Positions 33,740-43,854 of a DNA stretch of 64,000 bases are shown here, piece after piece (position 1 is the first letter of the stretch; each line of letters opens with the position of its first letter). The notes beneath the pieces are model-generated. The model saw only the letters and a program-made list of their open reading frames with translations, was not told the DNA's origin and did no database searches. This stretch comes from Lithobates sylvaticus (lineage: Eukaryota; Chordata; Amphibia; Anura; Ranidae): assembly GCA_028564925.1 (NCBI GenBank), contig CM053029.1:610241486-610305485 (forward strand), written 5' to 3'. The translations under genes were made by a program, and so were the position numbers.

Positions 33740-34648
33740 ATCATCAACGCTTCGCTCGCCCGCAACACCCGTCGGGCCTTCCGGTCGACCTGGAGGGCAT
33801 TTAATAAGTTCCTGCCCCAACGCCCCCGTGAGTCTTCCAGCGTCAAACAGGTTCTGGCGTTTATTACTTATTGCCATTTTCACCTAGCGCTGTCACACAG
33901 CCCGATACGCCAGTACGTGGCCGGGGTGCAGCACTACTTGTCACTTCAAGACCCCGCGAGGCCTTCGGTGTTCTCCTGCCACGCAGTGAGGGCTCTACTG
34001 CGTGGAGTTCAGAAACACCAGCCGCCAGTCAGCCCGAAGCGGCTGCCTATCAATGGGGAGATCTTTAAGGGGATGTCTGACATCCTGGATAGGTCCCCTT
34101 TTGGTCTCCTCCTCAGCACCGTCCTGCAGGCTGCGATACACATGGCATTCTATGGGTTTCTACGGCCCAGCGAGTTCACTCGCAGCCACCCAGCTGCTCC
34201 AGTCTTGCATAAAAGTAACCTCCGCCGCCACCAGGACCACTATGTTCTCCACTTGGTGATGTCTAAAAATCAGCAGCGAGGTTCCGGAGTAGATATACAC
34301 CTGTACAGGACCCACAACAACTGGTGCCCAGTTGCCGTGTCAAACCGCTTGATGGCACTGCTATCCGACCGCCCAGGTTCCAGTCCACTGTTGCCCTTTC
34401 CAGTCAAACCCCTCAACTCGTCGCAGTTCGGGGAACATGCCCGGGTCCTTCTCAGCAATCTTCAATTGGACCCCCGCCAGTACTCCGGGCATTCATTCCG
34501 GATCGGGGCGGCCACGACGGCCTCAAGACAGGGGGTTCCGGATCATGTGATCAACAAACTAGGTCGGTGGAAATCGGCCTGCTTCTCTCGCCACATACCT
34601 AACCCACAGTTAGAGATGGCTCAGGCCTTTGCCCGACTTACTCAGTGA
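33740..34648 (+). CDS. Tyrosine recombinase region of the Ngaro-type element
   Basis: Recombinase core with FYGFLRPSEFTRS (first catalytic Arg), then YSGHSFRIGAATTAS (His-x-x-Arg box) and LGRWKSACFSRHI near the position of the catalytic tyrosine region. Integration by a tyrosine recombinase, in place of an integrase, is what sets DIRS/Ngaro elements apart from LTR retrotransposons. Confidence 0.8.
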   Translation: MINASLARNTRRAFRSTWRAFNKFLPQRPRESSSVKQVLAFITYCHFHLALSHSPIRQYVAGVQHYLSLQDPARPSVFSCHAVRALLRGVQKHQPPVSPKRLPINGEIFKGMSDILDRSPFGLLLSTVLQAAIHMAFYGFLRPSEFTRSHPAAPVLHKSNLRRHQDHYVLHLVMSKNQQRGSGVDIHLYRTHNNWCPVAVSNRLMALLSDRPGSSPLLPFPVKPLNSSQFGEHARVLLSNLQLDPRQYSGHSFRIGAATTASRQGVPDHVINKLGRWKSACFSRHIPNPQLEMAQAFARLTQ

Positions 34649-34690
34649 CATTACCTTTAATAAATAATTATCCCCTACCTGAAAGTTTTT

Positions 34691-35155
34691 GCCCCCTTAT
34701 TTTGGCGTACCATACGGTAGACCAAGGCACACTTTCAGGTCTATTTCATGTTGGTGAGTTTTGTGTTCCTGTGTGTCATCGTTACTCATGTCGTCCGTAG
34801 GGCTCTAGACCATAAATTGGAAGGCCGGGTACCGGCCTGAAGTTATGGGAGGAGCCCGGAGGGTATTTAAGCAGCCCAAAGGCCGCCGGTCTTTGTCGGT
34901 TTCCTGTGCGTGATACCCACCCACCCTCCTCTTTTAAAAGCCTCTTCCAAGTATTCTTAACCCAGACTGAATACTCATTCCACATTATTCCATAACTACT
35001 TCTTATCATTCTTTATCTAGAGTATGCCCCCTTATTTTGGCGTACCATACGGTAGACCAAGGCACGCTTTCAGGTCTATTTCATGTTGGTGAGTTTTGTG
35101 TTGTTCCTGTGTGTCATCGTTACTCATGTCGTCCGTAGGGCTCTAGACCATAAAT
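34691..35155 (+). repeat. Right terminal repeats R-L-R of the Ngaro-type element
   Basis: R (34691-34817) starts GCCCCCTTATTTTGGCGTAC. It is followed directly by L (34816-34915), a 110-bp unique segment, and R again (35026-35155), with small differences between the R copies. This nested arrangement defines the element's right side. Confidence 0.9.
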
Positions 35156-35239
35156 ATATATATACACTGCTCAAAAAAATGAAAGGAACACTTTGAAAAC
35201 ACATCAGATCACAATGGGGAAAGATATGCTGGATATCTA

Positions 35240-36555
35240 TACTGGTATGTACTGGGTAATGTGTTAGGATCTATACTGGTATGAACAGGGTAATGTGTTA
35301 TGCCGCGTACACACGGTCGGAATTTCCGATGGAGACAGTCCAATGGGAGTTTTCCATCGGATTTTCCGACCATGTGTATGCCCATCGGTCTTTTTCTGTT
35401 GGAATTTCCGACGGACTTTGGATTAAGAACCTGATTTTCCGATCGTGTGTATGCAATTCCGACACGCAATCCGACGCATGCTCAGAAGCATTAAACTTCC
35501 CTTTTATAGTGCCGTTGAACTTTTTTAAGGCGCAGTGTTATTGACCGTCGGAATTTGGTGTGACCGTGTGTAGGCAAGACAGTTTGAGTGAAATTCCGTC
35601 GGAATTCCGACGGGAAAACCATCAGAGCTTTTTCCGACGAGAATTCTGACTGTGTGTACGCGCCATTAGGATCTATACTGGTATAGACTGGGTAATGTGT
35701 TAGGATCTATACTGGTATGGACTGGGTAATGTGTTAGGATCTATACTGGTGTGGACTGGGTAATGTGTTAGGATCTATACTGGTATGGACTGGGTAATGT
35801 GTTAGGATCTATACTGGTATGGACAGGGTAATGTGTTAGGATCTATACTGGTATAGACTGGGTAATGTGTTTGAATCTATACTGGTATGGACTGGGTTAT
35901 GTGTCAGGATCTATACTGGTATGGACTGGGTATTATGTTAGGATCTATACTGGTATGGACAGGGTAATGTGTTAGGATCTATACTGGTATGGACTGGGTA
36001 ATGTGTTAGGATCTATACTGGTATGGACTGGGTATGGTGTTAGGATCCATACTGGTATGGACTGGGTAATGTGTTAGGATCTATACTGGTATGGGCTGGT
36101 TAATGTGTTAGAATCTATACTGGTATGGACTGGGTAATGTGTTAGGATCTATACTGGTATGGACTGGGTAAGGTGTTAGGATCCATACTGGTATGGACTG
36201 GGTCATGTGTCAGGATCTATACTGGTATCGACTGGGTAATGTGTTAGGATCTATACTGGTATGGACTGGGTAATGTGTTAGGATCCATACTGGTATGGAC
36301 TGGGTCATGTGTCAGGATCTATACTGGTATGGACTGGGTAATGTGTTAGGATCTATACTGGTATGGACTGGGTAAGGTGTTAGGATCCATACTGGTATGG
36401 ACTGGGTCATGTGTCAGGATCTATACTGGTATGGACTGGGTAATATGTTAGGATCTATACTGGTATGGACTGGGTAATGTGTTAGGATCTATACTGGTAT
36501 GGGCTGGTTAATGTGTTAGAATCTATACTGGTATGGACTGGGTCATGTGTTAATA
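35240..36555. repeat. 34-bp minisatellite, second locus, ~28 units
   Basis: Same GGATCTATACTGGTATGGAC-type unit as at 25366. Larger blocks of four to five units ending GGATCCATACTGG are themselves repeated between 36020 and 36420. A miniature element interrupts it at 35301. Confidence 0.95.
35301..35665. mobile_element. PIF/Harbinger-like miniature element inside the minisatellite
   Basis: TTA flanks both sides (35298-35300, 35666-35668); the target is the GTGTTAGGATCT of a repeat unit. Ends are TGCCGCGTACACACGGTCGG and ACTGTGTGTACGCGCCA. Confidence 0.88.
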
Positions 36556-37404
36556 TTAAGGCAGGCAGCATAACGTTCTCCCCAGCTTATCCAGACATCT
36601 GTCACATGTGCTCCGGGGGAACCTGCTCTCATCTGTGAAAAGCACAGGGCGCCAGTGGTGGACCTGCCAATTCTGGTGTTCAATGGAAAATGCCAATCGA
36701 GCTCTACAGTGCCAGGCAGTGAGCAAAGAGCCCACTAGGGGACGTCAGGCCCTCAGGCCGCCCTCATGAAGTCTATTTCTGGTTTGGTCAGAGACATTCC
36801 CACCAGTGGCCTGCTGGAGGTCATTTTGTAGGGCTCGGGCAGGGCCCATCCTGTTCCTCCTTGCACAAAGGAGCAGATACCGGCCCTTCTGATGGGTTAA
36901 GGACCTTCTACGGCCCCGTCCCTGTCCGGCTCTCCTACAGTAACTGCCTGTCTCCTGGAATCTCCTCCATGCTCTTGAGACTGTGCTGGGAGACGCAACA
37001 AACCTTCTGACAATGGTCCATAGTGACACGATAACATCACACAGTTTCTGCATATTTGTCGGCTGCGCATCCATGATGCCAGTCTCCCATTCCACCACAT
37101 CCCAAAGGTGCTCTATTGCAGTGGTCTCCAAACTGTGGCCCTTTGCTTGCCTTTATCAGGTCCTTGGGGCACTATTCCTCCCACTGATACCAATGGTGGG
37201 CACCCTTAAACCCACAGACACCAATGATGGGGTACTATTTCTCCCACTGACACCAATGATGGGGTAGGGGGAGGGGTATATTGTTGCTAGAGGGGGTTCT
37301 ATTGTTGCTGACTGCTTGGGATATATTTTATTGCTTTTCTTATTAATATTACCAAATTCCATAAAAATTATTTAGCACTGCAAAATTATACTTGGCTCGT
37401 ATTC

Positions 37405-38205
37405 GGAGGTGGGTAGGGGGTGGAACCAAGGGTCAGTGCTCGGAGGTAAGTAGGGGTTGGAACCAAGGGTCAGTGCTGGGAGGTGGGTAGGGGGTGGAAC
37501 CAAGGGTCAGTGCTCGGAGGTAAGTAGGGGTTGGAACCAAGGGTCAGTGCTGGGAGGTGGGTAGGGGGTGGAACCAAGGGTCAGTGCTCGGAGGTGAGTA
37601 GGGGGTGGAACCAAGGGTCAGTGCTGGGAGGTGGGTAGGGGGTGGAACCAAGGGTCAGTGCTTGGAGGTGGGTAGGGGGTGGAACCAAGGGTTAGTGCTC
37701 GGAGGTGTGTAGGGGTTGGAACCATGGGTCAGTGCTCGGAGGTGGGTAGGGGGTGGAACCAAGGGTCAGTGCTCGGAGGTGTGTTGGGGGTGGAACCAAG
37801 GGTCTGTGTTCGGAGGTGGGTAGGGGGTAGAACCAAGGGTCAGTGCTTGGAGGTGGGTAGGGGGTGGAACCAAGGGTCAGTGCTCGGAGGTGAGTAGGGG
37901 GTGGAACCAAGGGTCAGTGCTTGGAGGTGGGTAGGGGGTGGAACCAAGGGTCAGTGCTCGGAGGTGGGTAGGGGGTGGAACCAAGGGTCAGTGCTCGGAG
38001 GTGGGTAGGGGGTGGAACCAAGGGTCAGTGCTCGGAGGTGGGTAGGGGGTGGAACCAAGGGTCAGTGCTCGGAGGTGAGTAGGGGGTGGAACCAAGGGTC
38101 AGTGCTCGTAGGTGAGTAGGGGGTGGAACCAAGGGTCAGTGCTCGGAGGTGGGTAGGGGGTGGAACCAAGGGTCAGTGCTCGGAGGTGGGTAGGGAGTGA
38201 AGACA
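37405..38205. repeat. 36-bp minisatellite, ~22 units
   Basis: The unit is GTGGAACCAAGGGTCAGTG plus CTCGGAGGTGGGTAGGG. It differs from the 1-4770 unit mainly in AACCAAGGGTC in place of GACAAGGGAC. The array is followed by GAAGACACAAAGTGACTTAG, matching GGAGACAAAAGGTGACTTGG after blocks at the window start. Confidence 0.93.
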
Positions 38206-38274
38206 CAAAGTGACTTAGAAGGGGGGAGTTCCTGCACCTATTCTTTGAGAAAAAAAATCACTGGGTGGCACAGA

Positions 38275-38470
38275 TGGATACTGATAGGTGGTACTGATGG
38301 GCAGTGATGCGCCGACACTGTTGGTCACTGATGAGGAGGCACTGATGAGACTGCACTGATAGGTGGCACTAATGGGCTCTAATAGGCGGCACTGAAGGGC
38401 ACTGATAGGTGGCACTGATAGGTGGCACTGATGGGCACTGGTAGGCGGCACTGCTGGGCACTGTTGGAAT
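38275..38470. repeat. Short GGCACTGATAGGTG tandem repeat
   Basis: Irregular units of about 20 bp built from GGCACTGATAGGTGGCACTG and GGGCACTGATAGG. Part of the hAT-like element. Confidence 0.85.
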
Positions 38471-38803
38471 TGCACTGATAATCAGTGTCCTGATTATCAG
38501 TGCTGATGTCCCTTTAACACAAGCAGTGTTTACCATAGTTTGTAGGTGCTATAACTTTCATGCAAACCAATCAATATACACTTATCTGGATTTTGGCCAA
38601 AATTTATGAAGAATTTATAATAATTTTTTTTGTTATTGTATATATTTTGTAGCAAAAAAAAAAAAAAAGTTATTGCCTCTGCAAGTCCAGCCAGCGATCA
38701 ATCTGACCTTTGCTTTACAGACACACCTGTTTGGGACCCTTCCCCATTTATTAGCATGTAGCAACAGCCCTGAAGAAGGGGGAGTCTCCAGAAGGGGGGA
38801 ATC

Positions 38804-39075
38804 TGTAATTCCTCCCTTCTGGAGCCTGCAGCGCCTATGATGGACGTCACATGTCCCGCTGTCCCGTCATTGGACCAGTGGTACGTCCTTCAGCGTTGCA
38901 GGCTCCAGAAGGCGGGACCTGCTATTACACTCGGCCGCACTCGGAATCAGATCGGTCCCCGCTCTGTGGCGGCGCTCGGGGCTAATAATAGAACAGTGCC
39001 CACCCGAGACCCGGGGGGCTTTTTGGGGAGCCACTCGGGACTTCAGCCAGTCAGCCCCCCCTGCCGGCGCCACTG
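38804..39075. mobile_element. Right end of a hAT element, relative of 41211-43494
   Basis: It matches 43222-43494 almost throughout (GAGCCTGCAGCGCCTATGATGG, ACTCGGCCGC, GGGGCTAATAATAGAAC) and ends GGCGCCACTG. The left part is missing or unrecognised, so no target duplication can be read. Confidence 0.7.
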
Positions 39076-39174
39076 GCTGTGGGGTTTCAAACCCATAATC
39101 CATACACAGCAGAGCAGACAATGGAGTTCCTATGTTGGGCTTCGGAGCCGGGAACCACCTTAACTAATTGGCCG

Positions 39175-39590
39175 CTGGGTGTCCCTAGCCGTAACAGATA
39201 TGTAGTCATCTGTTTGCCGTAATAACTTGGGCCACCATCATCTCACAGTTATGGGCACCTTTAGTAAACCATTAAGCACAATAATCTATAAATAAAGCCG
39301 CGTTCCCAGATTTTTATTTCTGTTTTCATGAACCAAATCCTTCAGCTTATGTTACAGCCCTTCCCGCGGAATGTCTTGAAGCTCAGAAATAATAAGAACC
39401 TTCGAAACCTCCTATAATATCTTTATTCTAGTCCTGGATTTTGAGATTCCGAAGCCTTGAGTAAACTAAGCTTTATTGTTTTTCATAGGGCTTGCAAAAA
39501 TGATGTTTGTTCTGTTGAACCTTTAATTATTAAGTACAAGAACACACCTGGTCACAGATATAAGGCTGCCAGCTCCAATACTATTACTGA
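39175..39590. other. Candidate conserved non-coding island 2
   Basis: No repeat match, no tandem structure, no frame. Contains GGTAATAACTTGGGCC-like complexity, TTTAATTATTAAGTA and CTATAAATAAAGCC. It lies between a hAT fragment and the Tc1-like element at 39668. Confidence 0.3.
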
Positions 39591-39740
39591 GGGTTGAAGC
39601 CTCCAAAGACCAGACAGGAAACTAACACGTTTCGGGTGGACAGTGTCCACATAAAGTGCTGGAAAAGTACACTATATTGCCAAAAGTATTGGGACGCCTG
39701 CCTTTACACGCACATGAACTTTAATGACATCCCAGTCTTA

Positions 39741-40150
39741 TGCCCCATACACACGGTCGGAAATTCCGACCACAAAATCCGTCGGATTTTTTCCGACACT
39801 GGTGTTGCATACACACGGTCGGACAAAGTTGTCGGAAAATTCGATCATTCTGAACGTGGTGACGTTCGTTGCGTACGACGGGACTACGTAGAGGCTAGTA
39901 GCCAATAGCTTTGGTCTTGTAATTTGATCTAAGCATGCGTGGCACTTTGTCCGTCGGAATTCGCTACACACGATCGGAAAAAGTCCGATCGGACTTTGTT
40001 GTCGGAAAGTTTGAGAGCAGGAGATAAAACTTTGTCCGTCGGAAAATCCGACAGAAAAAGTCCGATGGAGCCCACACACGGTCGGAATTTCCGACAACAT
40101 TGTCCGATAGGACATTTTCCGTTGGAAAATCCAACCGTGTGTACGCGGCA
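39741..40150. mobile_element. PIF/Harbinger-like miniature element in Tc1
   Basis: TTA on both sides (39738-39740, 40151-40153). Ends are TGCCCCATACACACGGTCGG and CCAACCGTGTGTACGCGGCA. It sits at the same Tc1 position as the element at 16738. Confidence 0.88.
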
Positions 40151-40361
40151 TTAGTCCGGAGGGTCCAATATTGAGTTGGCCCCCCCTTTGCAGCTATAAC
40201 AGCTTCAACTCTGGGAAGGCCGTCCACAAAGTTTAGGGGGGTGTCTATGGGAATGTTTGACCATTCTTCCAGAAGAGCATTTGTGAGGTCAGGCACTGGT
40301 GTTGGACGAGAAGACCTGGCTCGCAGTCTCCGCTCTAATTCATCCCAAAGGTGTTCTATCG

Positions 40362-40990
40362 GGTTGAGGTTAGGACTCTGTGCAGGCCAGTCTAGTTCCT
40401 CCACCCCAAACTCGCTCATTCATGTCTTTATGGACCTTGCTTTGCGCACTGGTCCAAATCATTTGGTGGAGGGGGGATTATGGTGTGGGGGGTCTTTTTC
40501 AGGGGTTGGGCTTGGCCCCTTAGTTTCAGTGAAGGGAACACTTAAGGCGTCAGTCTACCAAGACAATTTGGACAATTTCATGCTCCCAACTTTGTGGTAA
40601 CAGTTTGGGGATGGCCCCTTCCTGTTCCAATCAGGTTGAGGTCAGGAATCTGTGCAGGCCAGTCAAGTTCCTCCACCCCAAACTCGCTCATCCATGTCTT
40701 TATGGACCTTGCTTTGTGCACTTGGACAGCAGTCATGTTGGTACAGGAAGGGGCCGTCCCCAAACCGTTCCCACAAAGTTGAAGAAATTGTGCGAAATAT
40801 CTTGGTATGCTGACACCTTACGAGTTCCCTTCACTGGAACTAAGGGGCCAAGCCCAACCCCTGAAACACAACCCCCAACCATAATCCCCCCCCCCCCATA
40901 ATCCCCCCTCCCCCCACACCATAATCCCCCCTCCCCCCCACACCATAATCCCCCTCCACCAAACTTTACATTTTTCACAATGCTGTTCTC
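40362..40990. repeat. Rearranged duplication within the Tc1-like element
   Basis: A segment GTTGAGGT(C/T)AGGA...GACCTTGCTTTG occurs at 40362-40445 and again at 40633-40720. Between them, 40453-40625 carries transposase sequence in the opposite orientation (plus strand GPNHLVEGG...GVGLGPLVSVKG) to the equivalent minus-strand part at 40760-40990. A C-rich 22-24-bp repeat (ATAATCCCCCCTCCCCCCAC) expands the GGxxMVWG part at 40870-40960. Confidence 0.7.
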
Positions 40991-41210
40991 CTGGCAACTG
41001 CCATATCCAGGCACGTCCATCGGACTGCCAGACAGAGAAACGTGATTCATTACTCCAGAGAACACGTCTCTGCTGCTCTAGAGTCCAGTGGCGGTGTGCT
41101 TTACACCCCGGCATCTGCTGCTCTGCATAGCACTTGGTGATGTAAGGCTTGGATGAAGCTGCTCGTCCATGGAAACCCATTCCATGGAGCTCTCTACTCA
41201 ATGTTGATGC

Positions 41211-43494
41211 CAGGGGCGTTGCTAGGTGGCAAAAAAACAGGGGTTTCAGCCCGAAGTCTGAGCTAAGCACCGGGGGGGGGTACCTACCTGACATGCGCTG
41301 ACCTACACTGACCTACCTGACATACACTGACCTACCTGACACACACTGACCTACCACCTGACATACACTGACCTACACGGACCTACCTGACACACACTGA
41401 CCTACTTGACATACACTGACCTACCACATACACTGACCTACCTGACATACGCTGACCTACCTGACACACACTGACCTACCACCTGACATACACTGACCTA
41501 CCACCTGACATACACTGACCTACCTGACCTGACCTACCTGACACACACTGACCTACACTGACCTACACTGACCTACCTGACATACACTGACCTACACATA
41601 CACTGACCTACCTGACACACACTGACCTACCTGACACACTGACATACACTGACCTACCTGACCTACCTACACACACTGACCTACCTGACACACACTGACC
41701 TACCACCTGACATGCGCTGACCTACACCGACCTACCTGACACACACTAACACACACTGACATACCTGACCTACACTGACCTACCTGACACACACTGACCT
41801 ACCTGACACACACTAACCTACCACCTGACATACACTGACCTACACTGACCTACCTGACACACACTGACCTACCTGACACTGACACTGACCTACCTGACAT
41901 AACACTGACCTACCTGACACACACTGACACACTGACCTACCTGACTGACCTACCTGACACACACTGACCTACCTGACACACACTAACCTACCACCTGACA
42001 TACACTGACCTACACTGACCTACCTGACACACACTGACCTACTTGACACTGACCTACCTGACACACACTGACCTACCTGACCCACACTGACCTACCACCT
42101 GACATACACTGACCTACACTGACCTACCTGACACACACTGACCTACACTGACATACACTGACACACTGACCTACCTGACATACACACTGACCTACACTGA
42201 CACACACTGACCTACACTGACATACCTGATACCTACACTGACCTACCTGACATACACTGACCTACGTGACACACTGACCTACCTGACATACACTGACCTA
42301 TCACCTGACATACACTGATCTACACTGACCTACCTGACATACACTGACCTACGTGACACACTGACCTACCTGACCTACACCGACCTACCTGACCTACACT
42401 GACCTACCACCTGACACACACTGACCTACCTGACATACACTGACCTACTCTGACCTACACTGACCTACCACCTGACATACACTGACCTACATGACCTACC
42501 TGACACACACTGACCTACCTGACACACACTGACCTACCACCTGACATGCGCTGACCTACACTGACCTACCTGACACACACTGACCTACCTGACACACACT
42601 GACCTACCACCTGACATACACTGACCTACCTGACATACTGACCTACCTGACACACCTGACCTACCTGACATACACTGACCTACCACCTGACATACACTGA
42701 CCCACACTGACCTACCTGACATACACTGACCTACACTGACCTACACTGACCTACCTGACACACACTGACCTACCTGACACACACTGACCTACTGACACAC
42801 ACTGACCTACCTGACACACACTGACCTACCTGACACACACTGACCTACCTGACATACACTGACCTACGTGACATACACTGATCTACACTGACCTACACTG
42901 ACATACACTGACCTACACACACTGACCTACGTGACATACACTGACCTACCACCTGACATACACTGATCTACCTGACACACACTGACCTACCACCTGACAT
43001 ACACTGACCTACCTGACCAGACTTAAGGTGTCCTCCTGCAGCTCAGCTGCAGCTACACGACATACACTGACCTACCTGACCAGACTTCAGGTGTCCTCCT
43101 GCAGCTCAGCGGCATGCCCATCACACAGTAGCCAGGCAGCCAGATGAGAGCCATGATGAGGAGAGCCGCCCACCTGAGCGCCGAGTGGGGTCGGGATCTT
43201 CTGACAGTGGCGCGGCGGTTGCATTGTAATTCCCGCCTCCTTGAGCCTGCAGCGCCTATGATGGATGTCATATGTCCCCCGGTCCCGGCATTGGACCAGT
43301 GGGACGTCCATCAGCTCTGCAGCCTCCAGAAGACGTGACCTGCTATTACACTCGGCCGCTCTCGGGTCAGATCGGTCCCCGCTCAGCAGCGGCGGTGGGG
43401 GCTAATAATAGAACCGTGCCCACCCGAGACCCGAGTCTTTTTGGGGACCCACTCGGGGCTTCAGCCACGGTCAGCCCCCCTCCCGACGCCACTG
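41211..43494. mobile_element. hAT element with 8-bp target duplication and a 1.7-kb minisatellite core
   Basis: It starts CAGGGGCGTTGCTAGG and ends CCGACGCCACTG. GTTGATGC is duplicated exactly (41203-41210 and 43495-43502). The core is a CTGACCTACCTGACACACA array; the right ~450 bp are unique to the family (relative at 38804). No transposase frame, so non-autonomous. It splits the Tc1 transposase. Confidence 0.92.
41284..43015. repeat. CACACTGACCTACCTGACA minisatellite
   Basis: Irregular 10- and 20-bp units made of ACACTGACCT and ACCTGACAYA, about 1.7 kb. The plus strand is nearly free of G runs and biased to A and C, with the complement biased to G and T. Higher-order blocks containing ACCACCTGACATACACTGACC recur. 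Confidence 0.95.
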
Positions 43495-43854
43495 GTTGAT
43501 GCGCTAATCTGAAGGCCACACGAAGTTTAGAGGTCTGTCGCTATTGACTCAGCATGCGCTGACCCGACTCTGTCACTTTACGTGGCCTACCACCTTGTGA
43601 CAGAGTTGCCGTTGTTCCCAGTTGCCTCCACTTTGTTATAATACCATTAATAGGTGACCGTGAAATATTTTGTAGTAAGGAATATTCACGGATGGACTTA
43701 TTGCACGGGTGGCAACCTATCACGGTACCACGCTTGCATTCACTGATATCTTGAGAGCGACCCATTCCTTCACAAATGTTTGTAGAAACCGTCTGCATGC
43801 CGAGGTGCTTGATTTTATACACCTGTGGCCATGGAGGTGATTGGAACACCTGAT

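Larger units (their letters stand above)
30106..35155 (+). mobile_element. Ngaro/PAT-type tyrosine-recombinase retrotransposon, fossil
   Basis: A 100-bp repeat L (30106-30205) recurs at 34816-34915. A ~127-bp repeat R (34691-34817) recurs at 35026-35155. The order L - body - R - L - R is the split direct repeat (A1...B1 A2 B2) arrangement of Ngaro and PAT elements. Coding parts, all plus strand: Gag-like (32254-33240), RNase H-like (about 33260-33710) and tyrosine recombinase (about 33740-34648). I did not recognise a reverse transcriptase core. A leader of about 2 kb carries 161-bp tandem repeats. Gag and much of the recombinase remain readable and the L copies look identical, so the copy is not very old. 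It appears broken, and may be a non-autonomous derivative. Confidence 0.85.
35163..37118 (-). mobile_element. Tc1-like transposon carrying the 34-bp minisatellite, copy 2
   Basis: It begins TACACTGCTCAAAAAAATGA, nearly identical to the start at 25327, and holds the same minisatellite. After the array the transposase part resumes at about 36555 on the minus strand (a DNA-binding segment lies within 36745-37131: [21 protein letters not shown]). It lacks the stretch equivalent to 26421-27050 of copy 1. Its remaining part is cut at 37119 by a hAT-like element. Confidence 0.82.
37119..38650. mobile_element. hAT-like element carrying a 36-bp minisatellite
   Basis: The left end CAGTGGTCTCCAAACTGTGG has the form of a hAT terminus and interrupts the Tc1 element. 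It holds CCACTGACACCAATGATGGG repeats, a spacer related to the spacers at 588-843 (TTTATTGCTTTTCTTATTAA, CAAATTCCATA, ATTATTTA), the minisatellite, and GGTGGCACTGATAGG-type short repeats (38275-38470). The right end is not identified. It is the probable parent family of the array at the window start. Confidence 0.6.
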
